From positions 62,001 to 126,000 of the forward strand of contig NZ_LXNG01000057.1 of NCBI RefSeq assembly GCF_001642575.1: DNA of 64,000 bases. Reading direction: 5' to 3'. The position numbers and the translations under genes are program-made. This DNA comes from Xanthomonas floridensis (GTDB taxonomy: Bacteria; Pseudomonadota; Gammaproteobacteria; Xanthomonadales; Xanthomonadaceae). Shown here in pieces: positions 1-9,422 of this stretch (positions within the stretch are counted from its first letter, which is position 1; the number at the start of each line of letters is the position of its first letter). The notes beneath the pieces are model-generated. The model made no database searches, had not been told where the DNA came from, and saw nothing but the letters and a program-made list of their open reading frames with translations.

Positions 1-998
1 CACAGCGGCGAGCCTTCCAGACGACGCACCAGCGAGGAGGCTTCGTTGCTCAAACCGATCAGCTGCAATTGCCCGCCTTCGACCGAGAATTTTTCCAGAT
101 AGGTACCGCCCGGCAGGCGCCGGCTCAACTCGTCCCAGATTTCCACCGAGGTCGGGCGCGTGGCGCGTTGTTTCTGGAAGAAGGTGGCACCTTCGACCAG
201 ATCCATCAGTTGCTGGCGTTCGGCGGCCACCTGCCGCGCGCGCGCGGCATTGGCCTGTACCTTGGCGCGCAGGTCGTCGGCGGCCTGGCGGCGATTGTCC
301 AGCAGCAGGCAACCGGCCACTGCCAGCAACACCACGGCGGTAGCGGCAAGCAACAGGTTCCAGCGCTGCATCGGGTCGCTGCGGCGCAGGCGGCGTGCCG
401 GCGGCAGCAGATTCACGCCCAGCGGCGCGCCCTGCGCATCGGCCACGTCGATCCCGGACAAGGCCGTCGCCCAGGCATCGGGCACACCGGCCGGGCCATC
501 GATCATGCGCCGCGGCACCACCACCAGTTCGGCGTCGAGCTGGCCGTCTTCGCGCACATCGAGCACGCGCGCGTCGAAATACACCTGGTCGGCGGTGAAC
601 GGGGTTTGCCGGTCGATCTCGAAGCGCGCCACATCCTGCAGCCGCGCCGCAGCAGCGGCCGGCAGACGCAAGGGGCGCCGCAAGGTGTGTGCGGCCGGCA
701 ACAGCCAATGCCGCGGCAAGCCTTCCAACGCGGTCGGCAGCACCGCATTGACTTCCTGCGGCTGCACCGGCCACGGCAGGCTGGCGATCGCCTCGCGGCT
801 GTGATCGCGCTGGCGCACCAGGTGCAAGGTCTCGCCGTCTAGCTGCAACAGCAGCCGCGCCTGCGACAGGCCCAACTGCCATTGCCAACGCTGCGGCAAC
901 CACGCCAGCAGCGAGTGCTGCCACCAACGCCAGAAGCCTCCGGCTCCCGGCATGGCGCGTACGCCGATACGACCCAAGGTATCCCGCCATGCGGTCAT
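1..998 (-). CDS. xpsL: Type II secretion inner-membrane platform protein GspL (XpsL), 3'-truncated by window edge
   Basis: Partial: the first 332 codons are visible and the gene runs off the left edge. GspL links the cytoplasmic ATPase GspE to the inner-membrane platform (GspF, GspM) of the type II secretion system. The ATG at 996-998 overlaps the TGA of xpsK (995-997) in an ATGA junction, which fixes the start. Visible parts are a cytoplasmic actin-like region (about residues 35-210), one hydrophobic membrane segment at about 213-233 (core [19 protein letters not shown]) and the start of a periplasmic coiled segment rich in Arg, Ala and Gln. Identity rests on position directly after GspK plus this one-segment layout. 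The rest of the operon (M, N, D in known xps loci) should follow outside the window. Confidence 0.88.
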   Translation of the reverse strand, partial: MTAWRDTLGRIGVRAMPGAGGFWRWWQHSLLAWLPQRWQWQLGLSQARLLLQLDGETLHLVRQRDHSREAIASLPWPVQPQEVNAVLPTALEGLPRHWLLPAAHTLRRPLRLPAAAAARLQDVARFEIDRQTPFTADQVYFDARVLDVREDGQLDAELVVVPRRMIDGPAGVPDAWATALSGIDVADAQGAPLGVNLLPPARRLRRSDPMQRWNLLLAATAVVLLAVAGCLLLDNRRQAADDLRAKVQANAARARQVAAERQQLMDLVEGATFFQKQRATRPTSVEIWDELSRRLPGGTYLEKFSVEGGQLQLIGLSNEASSLVRRLEGSPL

Positions 999-1846
999 TG
1001 CACTGCTGCTCCCTCTTCCCAACGCAACACGGTATAGGCCGATCCCGGCAACGCAGACGCGCTGGTGGACACCACCGCCCGCAACACAGCCTCGCGTCCC
1101 TGACTCAGTCGCGCCCGGCTCTCGATACTATAAGTGTCAGAGCCACCGACCGTCGCCTCGCTGCCCGGCAAACCCAGCGGCGCGTCACGCTGCGCCAGCA
1201 GTTGCTGCGCATCCAGCCCCATCGCGGTCAACACCGGGCCGGGCGCAAAGCGCGCTTCCGGACGCGAGCGGCCGCTGTACAAGGTGATGTTGGGCAACAG
1301 CTTGCGATACAACGCGCTGTCCATGCCCAGCACCAGACGCAGTTCGCCCAGGGTTTCGAACGGGCTGTCCTTCGCGCCGTACGGCAGGCCGGCATCGGCA
1401 TAATCGCGATCCTCCGCGCCGCCACCGGGCTGGCTCAGCGAATCGCCATCGCGCCAATCGACGATGGCGCCGGCAATGCGCGTATCGCGGCCCTGTTCGC
1501 CGCCGACTGCACGCACCAACCCGGCCAGCAGCGCCGGCTCGGCCATGTTCAGGTCCACCTTGCCGCTTTCATCGGTGATGCGGATTTCCACCGTGGCATC
1601 GTCCATCCGCCAACGATAGCGCCGGCCATCCGCGCGCCAGCGTGCCTGGGTGTCGGTGTTTTGCAAGCGCGAGAGTGCGTATTCCAGGCCGGCACGCGCA
1701 TATTCCTGCGCCTGCGCGCCATTGCGCAGCATGCTGCCCTGCAAGGCTTCCACACGTGCGGTCAGCGCGAATGCGCCGATCATCGCGGTGAGCAGCGCGA
1801 TCAACCACAACACCAGCACCAGCGCGGCACCGCGCGCCCGGCTCAT
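995..1846 (-). CDS. xpsK: Type II secretion minor pseudopilin GspK (XpsK)
   Basis: GspK is the large minor pseudopilin at the tip of the T2SS pseudopilus. The 283-residue product begins [20 protein letters not shown]. The prepilin helix lacks the usual Glu at +5, as expected for GspK, and is followed by the large alpha/beta insertion domain with [13 protein letters not shown] near residue 100. The start overlaps the xpsJ stop (ATGA at 1843-1846) and the stop overlaps the xpsL start, so translation is probably coupled. It is exported and processed by a GspO/PilD peptidase that is not in this window. Confidence 0.93.
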   Translation of the reverse strand: MSRARGAALVLVLWLIALLTAMIGAFALTARVEALQGSMLRNGAQAQEYARAGLEYALSRLQNTDTQARWRADGRRYRWRMDDATVEIRITDESGKVDLNMAEPALLAGLVRAVGGEQGRDTRIAGAIVDWRDGDSLSQPGGGAEDRDYADAGLPYGAKDSPFETLGELRLVLGMDSALYRKLLPNITLYSGRSRPEARFAPGPVLTAMGLDAQQLLAQRDAPLGLPGSEATVGGSDTYSIESRARLSQGREAVLRAVVSTSASALPGSAYTVLRWEEGAAVQ

Positions 1847-2478
1847 TGCCCGGCTCCCGGGTTGCTGGATTGCGGCAACGCCACCACCACCGGCGGCCAG
1901 GGAGCGTCGCTGCTGCGAATCTCGATGCGCACCATCAGCGGAAGCCGGTCATGCCATTCCCACTGCGGCAGCCACGCGCTCAGGCGGCCATTTTGTGGGT
2001 CCATGCCGCGATACCGGAAGCTCACCTGTTGCACGCCGTCGGCGAGCGTCTCCGGTGGCAAGGCGGTGCCCTCTTCGATCGACTTGCCCGATTGCAACAT
2101 GGTCAGCGCAATCTGCAGGCGGCGTTGCTCGCCATCGCCAGCCACCGACAGGTCGTGCAGATACGGTCCGCCACGGCCCAGGTAATCCGGGATGTCGGCG
2201 GCAAAGCGCATGCGCTGCGGCTCGCCGATGAACAGCATCGGCTGCTGGCTCTGCGGATCGATGCCCATGGCCAGCGGCAACGCGGCCGCCAGCCGCCGGC
2301 GCAGGAATTCTTCCACCGCACGTACGCGCTCGCTGCGCTGTGCGATCGCTTCGCCGCGCTGGCTCACCGCGCTGGCCGAGCGCAACGTGGCAAAGGCCAG
2401 CGTCAGCCCGCCGACCAGCAACATCGTGGCCAGCAACACCTCGATCAAGGTAAAGCCTGTACTACGCGACCGGCTCAC
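1843..2478 (-). CDS. xpsJ: Type II secretion minor pseudopilin GspJ (XpsJ)
   Basis: Minor pseudopilin of 211 residues. I chose the GTG at 2476-2478, which overlaps the xpsI stop as GTGA, because it leaves a short basic leader (VSRSRSTG) before the prepilin cleavage motif [17 protein letters not shown] longer reading frame upstream overlaps xpsI and has no leader logic. GspJ sits with GspI, GspK and GspH at the pseudopilus tip that pushes folded exoproteins through the secretin. The stop overlaps the xpsK start. Confidence 0.92.
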   Translation of the reverse strand: MSRSRSTGFTLIEVLLATMLLVGGLTLAFATLRSASAVSQRGEAIAQRSERVRAVEEFLRRRLAAALPLAMGIDPQSQQPMLFIGEPQRMRFAADIPDYLGRGGPYLHDLSVAGDGEQRRLQIALTMLQSGKSIEEGTALPPETLADGVQQVSFRYRGMDPQNGRLSAWLPQWEWHDRLPLMVRIEIRSSDAPWPPVVVALPQSSNPGAGQ

Positions 2479-2891
2479 AGCGTCCCGTCCTGCGCGCTGG
2501 CCGCAACCAGGCGCAGGGTGCGCCATTGCAGCAACTGGTTGGGCGCTTCGCCCCAACGCACCACCAGGGTCAGCTGCAGCAAGCGATGCCCGCCCGGCGC
2601 GACCGGTGCCTGCGGATTGCGCCGCGGCTCGTCATAGGGGCGCACGTCCATCGACCAGCGGAAGTGCCCGTTTTCGAAGGTACCCTGCTGCTGCTCGGGA
2701 ACCAGTGGTTTTTCGATACCTTGCACGGCCAGCAACGACTGCGCGTGCAAGGTGGCGCGCGTGCTTTCATCGGCCGCACGTACCTGGCGCGCCGCACCGG
2801 ACAACGATCCCAGCAACAGGCTCAATGCCAGCGCGAGCAACGCGAAGGCGACGATGACTTCGATCAGGGTGTAACCGCGTTGACGCTTCAT
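2475..2891 (-). CDS. xpsI: Type II secretion minor pseudopilin GspI (XpsI)
   Basis: Minor pseudopilin of 138 residues. The ATG at 2889-2891 overlaps the xpsH stop as ATGA and gives a six-residue leader, MKRQRG, before YTLIEVIVAFALLALALSLL, a type IV prepilin-like N-terminus with Glu at +5. A longer frame upstream lies over xpsH and is rejected. GspI is the central minor pseudopilin that starts assembly of the tip complex with GspJ and GspK. Confidence 0.92.
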   Translation of the reverse strand: MKRQRGYTLIEVIVAFALLALALSLLLGSLSGAARQVRAADESTRATLHAQSLLAVQGIEKPLVPEQQQGTFENGHFRWSMDVRPYDEPRRNPQAPVAPGGHRLLQLTLVVRWGEAPNQLLQWRTLRLVAASAQDGTL

Positions 2892-3397
2892 GGCGCAGGC
2901 GTCCGCAGCGGTCCGGAACGGACTTCGCCGGTGATCCAGCCCACGTCCACGCGCCAGCGCGCGTCCTTGACCTGCAGGTCGATCCGGCCGCCCGTAGAGG
3001 CACCATCGGGGAAGAACTGGATGGCGCCCTGATCTTCCCGCGACTGCACCTGGCGCGCGCCGGTGAAACGCACCTGCAGCGACGCCGGCAGATCGCCGTG
3101 GTGGCCGCCAGGCGCTTCCCAGCGACGCTGCTGCGGATCGATCAGAAACCGCTGCGGCGTGCCGGTGGCGATCGCCTGGGTGCGCGTATAGCGCAACTGC
3201 GAGGCGATCGCCTTGCCGGCAGTACGCAGCCGCATGCCGTCGATACCACCGTTCAATGCGGCGGCGGCCAGCACGCCGGCCATCGCGATCAACGCAATGA
3301 CCAGCAGCATTTCCAGCAGCGAACTGCCACGCGTGCGACTGCCCCCAGAACCGACCACTGCATGCGGGCAACGCAACGGCGGACGCGCAACGCGCAT
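2888..3397 (-). CDS. xpsH: Type II secretion minor pseudopilin GspH (XpsH)
   Basis: Minor pseudopilin of 169 residues when started at the ATG ending at 3397 (MRVARPPLRCPHAVVG). This gives an unusually long leader of about 27 residues before SSLLEMLLVIALIAMAGVLA, the prepilin helix with Glu at +5. The gene starts 10 bases after the xpsG stop. GspH links the tip complex to the GspG filament. The C-terminal half carries PQQRRWEAPGGHH, typical of GspH beta-domain loops. The exact start is less certain than the stop because of the long leader. Confidence 0.88.
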   Translation of the reverse strand: MRVARPPLRCPHAVVGSGGSRTRGSSLLEMLLVIALIAMAGVLAAAALNGGIDGMRLRTAGKAIASQLRYTRTQAIATGTPQRFLIDPQQRRWEAPGGHHGDLPASLQVRFTGARQVQSREDQGAIQFFPDGASTGGRIDLQVKDARWRVDVGWITGEVRSGPLRTPAP

Positions 3398-3407
3398 GTC
3401 GTAAGGC

Positions 3408-3839
3408 TTATTGGTACTTGATGTCCGCGTCGTAGCTGCTGCCACCGGGGCGACCGTCCTTGCCCAGGCTCACCAGATCGAACGGCTGGCCATCGCCGGG
3501 GACGCGGTATTCGATGGTGTGGCCCCATGGGTCGTTGAGTTCGGCCGGCTTGGCGTACGGACCCAGCCAGCCGCTGCTGCCGCCGGGCTGGGTGACCAGG
3601 TCGTCGAGCTTGCCCGGCAACTTGCCGGTGTCGAGCTGGAAATTCTCGATCTTGCCGGCCAGGGTCTGGATCTGCGATTTGGCCAGGTTGGCCTTGCCGC
3701 GGTCGGCACCGCCCAGCACGCGGCTGCCCACCAGGGTCAGCACCGCGCCGATCAGCACGATGACGATGATGATTTCCAGCAGGCTCATGCCGGCCTGGGC
3801 TGCACGCGACGGACTGCGGGTAATGGAACGCTTGATCAT
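3408..3839 (-). CDS. xpsG: Type II secretion major pseudopilin GspG (XpsG)
   Basis: Major pseudopilin, 143 residues, which polymerises into the periplasmic pseudopilus. The start at 3839 gives MIKRSITRSPSRAAQAG followed by MSLLEIIIVIVLIGAVLTLV, the processed N-terminal helix with Glu at +5. The C-terminal half shows the GspG calcium-site signature region PWGHTIEYRVPGDGQPFDL and ends GGSSYDADIKYQ. A 228-base gap separates it from xpsF, larger than other gaps in this operon, leaving room for an internal promoter for this abundant subunit. Confidence 0.95.
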   Translation of the reverse strand: MIKRSITRSPSRAAQAGMSLLEIIIVIVLIGAVLTLVGSRVLGGADRGKANLAKSQIQTLAGKIENFQLDTGKLPGKLDDLVTQPGGSSGWLGPYAKPAELNDPWGHTIEYRVPGDGQPFDLVSLGKDGRPGGSSYDADIKYQ

Positions 3840-4067
3840 GAACGATTTCCTTGCACGTCGATGAAGGATGCTGCCGCCACTAGATGACACGGCGACCATT
3901 GCACTGGTTCCCGCATGGGTGTCGCGCGGTCACCGGAAAGTTGTGGTGAATACGCTGCGCAGCTGAACGCACTGCGTGGCGCTACCGAAGTGTACGAGCG
4001 ATGCCTGCCGATGCCGAGCCCCGCTTGGGTCCGGCTGACGGCAACGCAGCGGTGTGGGTCATTGCAC
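3840..4067. other. xpsF-xpsG spacer
   Basis: A 228-base gap inside an otherwise tightly packed operon. I see no good hairpin with a T-run. It could hold an internal promoter for xpsG, but no clear -35/-10 pair was recognised. Confidence 0.5.
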
Positions 4068-5285
4068 TCAGCCGATCGCATTGGTGAGGTCATACAGCGG
4101 TACCAGCACCGAAATGATGACAAGCCCCACCACCGAGGCCAGCACCAGCGTGATCAACGGCACCAGCGCCGCCAGTGCGCGATCGATGGCCTGCGCGGTT
4201 TCCAGCTCGAAGGTATCGGCGGTCTTGAGCAGCATGGTGTCCAGGGCGCCGGATTCCTCGCCGACCTGGATCATCTGCAACGCCAGCCGCGGGAACCGCT
4301 TGCCGCGCGCCAGCGACATCGACAGCCCGTGGCCGTTCTTGACGTCGTCGGCAGCGGTGGCCACGTCCTCGACCAGCGCGGTATTGGACATCACGTTGCG
4401 TGCGATGCCGATCGCCGCCAGCAGCGGCACGCCGTTGCGCAACAAGGTACCCAGCGTGCGTGTGAGCCGTGCGGTTTCCAGCCGTGCGATCAGGCTGCCG
4501 ATCACTCTCTGGCGCAGCAGCCATTCGTCCAGGGATGCGCGGAAGGCGGCATTGCGACGCTTGCGATCCAGCCACAATCCCAGCACGCCCGGCACCACCA
4601 CCAGCACGATCCACCAGTCGCGCACCAGCAGGCCCACGCTCAGCACCGCCTGGGTGAACCACGGCAAGGCGACATCCAGGCTCTCGTACATCTGCGCAAA
4701 TTGCGGCACCACGTAGCCGAGCAGGAACAACAGCGCGCAGCCCACCACCGCCAGCAGGATCGCCGGATAGATCAGCGCATTGATGACCTTGCCCTTGAGC
4801 GCACGGCTGCGTTCCAGGTAGTCGGCCAGCCGTTGCAAGGTGTCCTGCATGCTGCCGCCAGCCTCGCCGGCGCGCACCATGTTGATGTACAGCTTGGAAA
4901 ACAGCCCGTGCTGGCGCTCCAGTGCCGAGGACAGCGGCGCACCACCGCGCACGGTGTCGCGCACATCGCCGATCACGCGCCGGCTTTTGTCGTCGTCGGG
5001 CAGGTCCATCAGGATCGACAGGGCGCGATCCAGCGGCTGCCCGGCGCCGATCAGGGTGGACAGCTGCTGGGTGAACTGCACCAGCGCCGCGTTGTCGAAC
5101 GGCTTCTTGCGCAGCAGCATGCGCAACGACGGCGAGTCGTTTTCGCCGGTGGCTAGACGGGTTTCCACCGGCAGATGGCCTTGTTCCTGCAGCCGCAGCG
5201 CCACCTCGGCATCGCTGGCCGCTTCCATCTGGCCATCGAGCATTTCGCCGTGGGCGTCGAGCGCCTTGTAGCGGTAGAGGGGCAT
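4068..5285 (-). CDS. xpsF: Type II secretion inner-membrane platform protein GspF (XpsF)
   Basis: Polytopic platform protein of 405 residues that contacts the GspE ATPase and the pseudopilins. The start MPLYRYKALDAHGEMLDGQ at 5285 is the conserved GspF N-terminus; upstream in-frame codons come from an intergenic repeat. It has two copies of the GspF cytoplasmic four-helix domain (about 70-195 and 270-395) with hydrophobic segments at about 168-190 (VINALIYPAILLAVVGCALL), 220-240 and 375-397. It lies 175 bases after xpsE, and that gap carries a run of GGGAATC repeats. Confidence 0.95.
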   Translation of the reverse strand: MPLYRYKALDAHGEMLDGQMEAASDAEVALRLQEQGHLPVETRLATGENDSPSLRMLLRKKPFDNAALVQFTQQLSTLIGAGQPLDRALSILMDLPDDDKSRRVIGDVRDTVRGGAPLSSALERQHGLFSKLYINMVRAGEAGGSMQDTLQRLADYLERSRALKGKVINALIYPAILLAVVGCALLFLLGYVVPQFAQMYESLDVALPWFTQAVLSVGLLVRDWWIVLVVVPGVLGLWLDRKRRNAAFRASLDEWLLRQRVIGSLIARLETARLTRTLGTLLRNGVPLLAAIGIARNVMSNTALVEDVATAADDVKNGHGLSMSLARGKRFPRLALQMIQVGEESGALDTMLLKTADTFELETAQAIDRALAALVPLITLVLASVVGLVIISVLVPLYDLTNAIG

Positions 5286-5298
5286 CAGGCTGAGAGGC

Positions 5299-5331
5299 CG
5301 GGATTGGGGAATCGGGAATCGGGAATCGGGA
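5299..5331. repeat. GGGAATC tandem repeat (half-element) between xpsE and xpsF
   Basis: The stretch holds five G3-4AAT/GGATT heptamer-like units (for example GGGAATCGGGAATCGGG). The same units occur as inverted arms at 19045-19130, 19702-19805 and 29860-29977. Here only one arm is present, just upstream of the xpsF start. Confidence 0.8.
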
Positions 5332-5460
5332 AAAGCACATCGCTGCGTATTGGCGACATCGCGCACGCCTCGCTGTCCACGCACAGCAGAGCCAGCGGAT
5401 GGCTGTGCTGGCGATTCGTTGGTCCAGTGCCTGCTAGGCGTGTTTCTGCCGCCTTACCGA

Positions 5461-7188
5461 TCACGCATCCTCCGTGACGCGCAGGACTTCTTCGATGGTG
5501 GTCTCGCCACGCAGGGCCTTGGACAGGCCGTCTTCGTACATGGTGCGCATGCCGGCCTGGCGCGCCAGTTGTTCGATTTCGCCCATGCCGGCGCGGCGCA
5601 TCACCGCGCGCCGCAGTTCGTCGTTCATCACCAGGAATTCGACGATGGTGGTGCGTCCCAGATACCCGGTCGGCGCCGCCGCCGAGGGGCGCGGACGATA
5701 CAGGAAGATCTCGCCATCGGGCTGCAGGCGGCGCAGATTGAAGCGTTCGATCTCCTCCGGCGAAGCGGCATAGCGTTCGGCGTTGGCCAGATCGAGCTTG
5801 CGCACCAGGCGCTGCGCCAGGATGCCGTTGATGGTGGAGGTGAGCAGGTAATCCTCCACTCCCATGTCCAGCAGGCGGGTGATGCCACCAGCGGCATTAT
5901 TGGTGTGCAGCGTGGACAGCACCAGGTGACCGGTGAGCGCGGACTGGATCGCGATGCGCGCGGTTTCCAGATCGCGCATTTCGCCGATCATGATGATGTC
6001 CGGGTCCTGGCGCACGATGCTGCGCAATGCGTTGGCAAAATCCAGTCCGATCTGCGGCTTGGCCTGGATCTGGTTGATGCCTTCGATCTGGTACTCCACC
6101 GGGTCTTCGACGGTGATGATCTTGACGTCGGCGGTGTTGAGCTGGCTCAACGCGGTGTACAGCGTGGTGGTCTTGCCCGAGCCGGTGGGGCCGGTGACCA
6201 GCATGATGCCGTGCGGTTGCTCCAGCACCTTGCGGAACTGCGGCAGGAATTCTTCGGTGAAGCCGAGCTTGTAGAAGTCGAACACCACCGTTTCGCGATC
6301 GAGCAGACGCATCACCACACTTTCGCCATGCGCGGTGGGCACGGTACTCACGCGCAGGTCCAGTTCCTTGCCCTGCACGCGCAACATGATGCGTCCATCC
6401 TGCGGCAGGCGGCGCTCGGCGATGTTGAGCTTGGCCATGATCTTGATGCGGCTGATCACCGCGGCAGTGAGCTTGGCGGGCGGGCTTTCGCCTTCCACCA
6501 ACACGCCGTCCACGCGGTAGCGCACCTTGAGCCGGCTTTCGAACGGTTCGATATGGATGTCGGAGGCGCGCAGTTCCACCGCGTGCTGGATCACCAGATT
6601 CACCAGCCGGATCACCGGCGCTTCGGAAGCCAAATCGCGCAAGGCTTCGATGTCGTCGCTGCTGTTGGCATCGCCATCGGCGGTCTCGACGATGGTGCCC
6701 ATCGCGCTGCGGCCCTGGCCGTACCAGCGCTCGATCAGATCGTCGATTTCCGAGCGCAGGCCAACCTGCAGGAACAACGCACAGCCGGTAGCAAGACGGA
6801 CCGCATCGATGGCGTAGTCGTCATACGGGTCGGCGATCCACAACTCCAGCCGGCCATCGCGTTCGCCCACCGGGCATAGATGGAATTGTTTGAGAAAGCG
6901 CAGCGACAGACCCTGCACGTCGGGCAGCATTTCCGGCGGCGTGTCGCCGAGTTGGCGCGCGTCCACCAACGGCAGGCCGAGCACTTCGGCGCAGGTCTCT
7001 GCATGATCGCGTTCGGACACTAGGCCCAGACGGCCGAGCAGGGACAGCAGGCCCATGCCCGATTCGGCCTGCAGCTGGCGCGCGCGCAGCAGATCGGTGT
7101 CCTTCAGACGGCGGCGTTCAAGCAGCGCTTCGACGATGCGCATCTCCGCGCTTCGATGCTCAATTGGATCGACGGCAACCGCGTTCAC
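5461..7188 (-). CDS. xpsE: Type II secretion ATPase GspE (XpsE)
   Basis: Cytoplasmic hexameric ATPase that drives pseudopilus assembly. Walker A GPTGSGKTTT lies at about 333-342, Walker B DPDIIMIGEMRD at about 395-406, and the His box (LVLSTLHTNNAAG) follows. Two N-terminal domains precede the motor: N1 at about 15-75 (MRIVEALLERRRLKDTDLL) and N2 at about 75-155. I start at the GTG at 7186-7188 because GGAG at 7195-7198 sits six bases upstream; GTG at 7200 or ATG at 7143 are alternatives (579 or 560 residues). The four-cysteine zinc motif usual in GspE is absent: the loop after LVRKLDLANAERYAA has no Cys. This is the first xps gene seen in the operon. Confidence 0.94.
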   Translation of the reverse strand: MNAVAVDPIEHRSAEMRIVEALLERRRLKDTDLLRARQLQAESGMGLLSLLGRLGLVSERDHAETCAEVLGLPLVDARQLGDTPPEMLPDVQGLSLRFLKQFHLCPVGERDGRLELWIADPYDDYAIDAVRLATGCALFLQVGLRSEIDDLIERWYGQGRSAMGTIVETADGDANSSDDIEALRDLASEAPVIRLVNLVIQHAVELRASDIHIEPFESRLKVRYRVDGVLVEGESPPAKLTAAVISRIKIMAKLNIAERRLPQDGRIMLRVQGKELDLRVSTVPTAHGESVVMRLLDRETVVFDFYKLGFTEEFLPQFRKVLEQPHGIMLVTGPTGSGKTTTLYTALSQLNTADVKIITVEDPVEYQIEGINQIQAKPQIGLDFANALRSIVRQDPDIIMIGEMRDLETARIAIQSALTGHLVLSTLHTNNAAGGITRLLDMGVEDYLLTSTINGILAQRLVRKLDLANAERYAASPEEIERFNLRRLQPDGEIFLYRPRPSAAAPTGYLGRTTIVEFLVMNDELRRAVMRRAGMGEIEQLARQAGMRTMYEDGLSKALRGETTIEEVLRVTEDA

Positions 7189-7268
7189 ACTCGTCTCCAC
7201 TGGTCCGGCGCCGACTGTAGCAGTTTGCCGCGACGATCAACCGCACGCATCTGAATCGCCCTGAAAAA

Positions 7269-7299
7269 CGATGCCCCCGGTGATTAGCCGGGGGCATCG
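7269..7299 (-). terminator. Rho-independent terminator of the subtilase gene
   Basis: A perfect 12-bp inverted repeat (CGATGCCCCCGG at 7269-7280 and its complement at 7288-7299) with a 7-base loop. Read on the minus strand it is followed by TTTTT (7268-7264). It lies 20 bases after the protease stop codon and ends transcription before xpsE. Confidence 0.93.
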
Positions 7300-7318
7300 G
7301 TCACACTATTGCCCGCGC

Positions 7319-9202
7319 TTACTGTCGCGCGACGAGCGTCACCTTCGCATAGTCCATCGCACCCACCAGCTTGATGTAGTAAGTGCCAGCCTTGGGTGCG
7401 GTGAAACGCACGGTCTCGCTGTTGCCCGGACGCGTCGACTTGGCGTCGAAGCTGGTGGCGCTGGGCTCGGCCTCATGGCTGACGTAGACCGACACATCGC
7501 CGGTGCCACCGTAGGTCATGAAGCTCAGCACCGCGCCGGCCTTGGCTTCGAAGCTGTACAGCGTGGAGCTGGCATAGGTGCCGCTCAAGCCGGTCAGCGG
7601 CACCTTGTTGGTCAGCGCAATGGCGGTCGGGGCGCAGGTCTCGGTGTCCGGATCGCACGGCTCTTCGAGCACCGCTTCCAGCGCGGCCTTGGCATCGACG
7701 ATGCCGCTGCCGATCGGGGTGCTGGCCGGCGGGGTCACCGGGAAGCGGCGGCTGGTCTGCTTGAGCAGGGCCTCGACCGCGGCCGGGGTCAGCGGGCCTT
7801 CGCCCAGACCGATGGCCGCGCTCTGCACCAGGGCCACGACGCCCGCCACGTGCGGGGACGCCATCGAGGTGCCACCCAAACCCATATAGGTATAGCTCCC
7901 CGAGGTCGGCGTGGTCGCACCGGTGTAGCCGGCCTGCCAGATGTACCCACCCGGGTTGCCGTCCACGCTGCCGCCGCCGCCGGGACCGGACAGGTCCACC
8001 TTGCTGCCGTAGTTGGAGTAATAGGTGATCCCGCCGGTGATGCGGGTGGCACCCACGGTGATGGTGTTGTTGCAGCTGGCCGGCGAATGGTTGGCCGCAT
8101 CTTCGCCGCTGTTGCCGGCCGCCACCACCACGGTGGTGCCGCGCGACACCGCGCCATTGATGGCCAGCTGGGTGGCCGAATCGCAGGGCTCGCCGCCACC
8201 CAGGCTCATGTTGATGACCTCGGCCGGGTTGGTGTTGGCGGGCACGCCTTCGACCGTACCGCCGGACGCCCACACGATGGCGTCGGCGATGTCGGAGGTG
8301 TAGCCGCCGCAACGGCCGAGCACGCGTACCGGCAGGATGGTCGACTTGGGCGCCACGCCGGCCATGCCGACGCCGTTATTGGTCGCCTCGGCCACGGTGC
8401 CGGAGACGTGGGTGCCGTGCCAGGAGCTTTCCTGCGCCACAGACCCGTCGTAGCAGACATTGTCGGCTTCTTCCCAATCGCCGTAATCCAGCGCGCCAGG
8501 CACGCGCGCATCGGTCGGGCGACGCGAGACTTCGGCATCACTGATGAAGTCATACCCCTGCAGCAGATTGCCGGCAAAATCGGGATGGCCCGGCAGGATG
8601 CCGGTATCCAGCACCGCCACCACCACGCCGGCGCCCTGCGACAGGTCCCACGCGGCCGGCGCGTTGATGCCGCCGTTCGGGTTGCTCAGGTGCCACTGAT
8701 ACTGCGCGTACAGCGGGTCGTTGGGAACCAGCTGCGGGCTCACATCGGTGGCTGCAACGCTCTTCTTGATCTCGACCGGACGCAACATGCGGTCGATCTG
8801 CACGTCGGCCACGGACGGATCGTTCTTGAGCTCGACCACCACCTTGTCCACCTGGGCGGCGGTGAGCGTGCTGGACAGCTTGATCAGGTCCGAGCCGATG
8901 CCGAGCTTGCGCACATACGTCGCCTTGGCGGCGGCAGCGCTGCTGCGTGCGCCGGTGCTGGCACCAACGCGGCCGACCGCGGCCTGCACCGCACCCAGCT
9001 TGCTGCTGCGATCGGTCGCAGCGGCGGTATTTTCCTTGTAGCGCACGATCAGGCGGCTACTGAAAGCGGCGCCGGCCGGAGCTGCCTGGGTCGGTTCCTT
9101 GACCAGCAGTTTCGGTGCGGCAGCCAGGGTGCCGGACGCACCAAGGGCCATCATCAGGATGGCGCCGGTCAGCGGGGTGAGGCGGAAAGTCTTGTCGATC
9201 AC
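7319..9202 (-). CDS. Secreted subtilisin-like serine protease (S8) with PPC domain
   Basis: Extracellular protease of 627 residues. There is a Sec signal peptide (about 1-28, ending TLAA/APK), an inhibitor-like propeptide (about 48-140, LIVRYKENTAAATD onward), then the S8 catalytic domain with Asp199 (VVVAVLDTGI), His262 (HGTHVSGTVAE) and Ser446 (GTSMASPHVAGVVAL). The oxyanion Asn lies in VAAGNSGEDAANHS near 364. The C-terminus (about 528-627) is a PPC-type beta-sandwich ending YYIKLVGAMDYAKVTLVARQ. Placement next to xps fits a T2SS substrate, which is inference. Upstream spacing to the adhesin gene is 220 bases, and a terminator follows. A decayed paralogue lies at 16441-16830. Confidence 0.95.
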   Translation of the reverse strand: MIDKTFRLTPLTGAILMMALGASGTLAAAPKLLVKEPTQAAPAGAAFSSRLIVRYKENTAAATDRSSKLGAVQAAVGRVGASTGARSSAAAAKATYVRKLGIGSDLIKLSSTLTAAQVDKVVVELKNDPSVADVQIDRMLRPVEIKKSVAATDVSPQLVPNDPLYAQYQWHLSNPNGGINAPAAWDLSQGAGVVVAVLDTGILPGHPDFAGNLLQGYDFISDAEVSRRPTDARVPGALDYGDWEEADNVCYDGSVAQESSWHGTHVSGTVAEATNNGVGMAGVAPKSTILPVRVLGRCGGYTSDIADAIVWASGGTVEGVPANTNPAEVINMSLGGGEPCDSATQLAINGAVSRGTTVVVAAGNSGEDAANHSPASCNNTITVGATRITGGITYYSNYGSKVDLSGPGGGGSVDGNPGGYIWQAGYTGATTPTSGSYTYMGLGGTSMASPHVAGVVALVQSAAIGLGEGPLTPAAVEALLKQTSRRFPVTPPASTPIGSGIVDAKAALEAVLEEPCDPDTETCAPTAIALTNKVPLTGLSGTYASSTLYSFEAKAGAVLSFMTYGGTGDVSVYVSHEAEPSATSFDAKSTRPGNSETVRFTAPKAGTYYIKLVGAMDYAKVTLVARQ

Positions 9203-9380
9203 GGTGAAGTCCTCTTCGTGTTTTTCGTGAATCAGGCTTGGAGCAGCGTCGAAAACGCCGTGCAGCCGCTACGCGGCCTGCGGTGCTTTCTCGATTGCCC
9301 CTGGTACGGCCATTCCTCCATGCGAATCCGTTGGCTGGCCTAGCCACGGTCCTTGCCCGCCCCCTCAGGCCCTGCCTTGC

Positions 9381-9408
9381 CGCGACGGCGCACATCGGCA
9401 CCGTCGCG
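9381..9408 (-). terminator. Possible hairpin after the adhesin gene
   Basis: An 8-bp perfect inverted repeat (CGCGACGG at 9381-9388, CCGTCGCG at 9401-9408) sits 15 bases past the adhesin stop on the minus strand. No T-run follows, so it may only stabilise the mRNA end. Confidence 0.45.
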
Positions 9409-9422
9409 TTTGATGCAATCGC

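Noticed and set aside
7271..9343. A 690-codon plus-strand frame opposite the subtilase
   Set aside because: It is a shadow of the protease gene, and its start lies inside the terminator hairpin.
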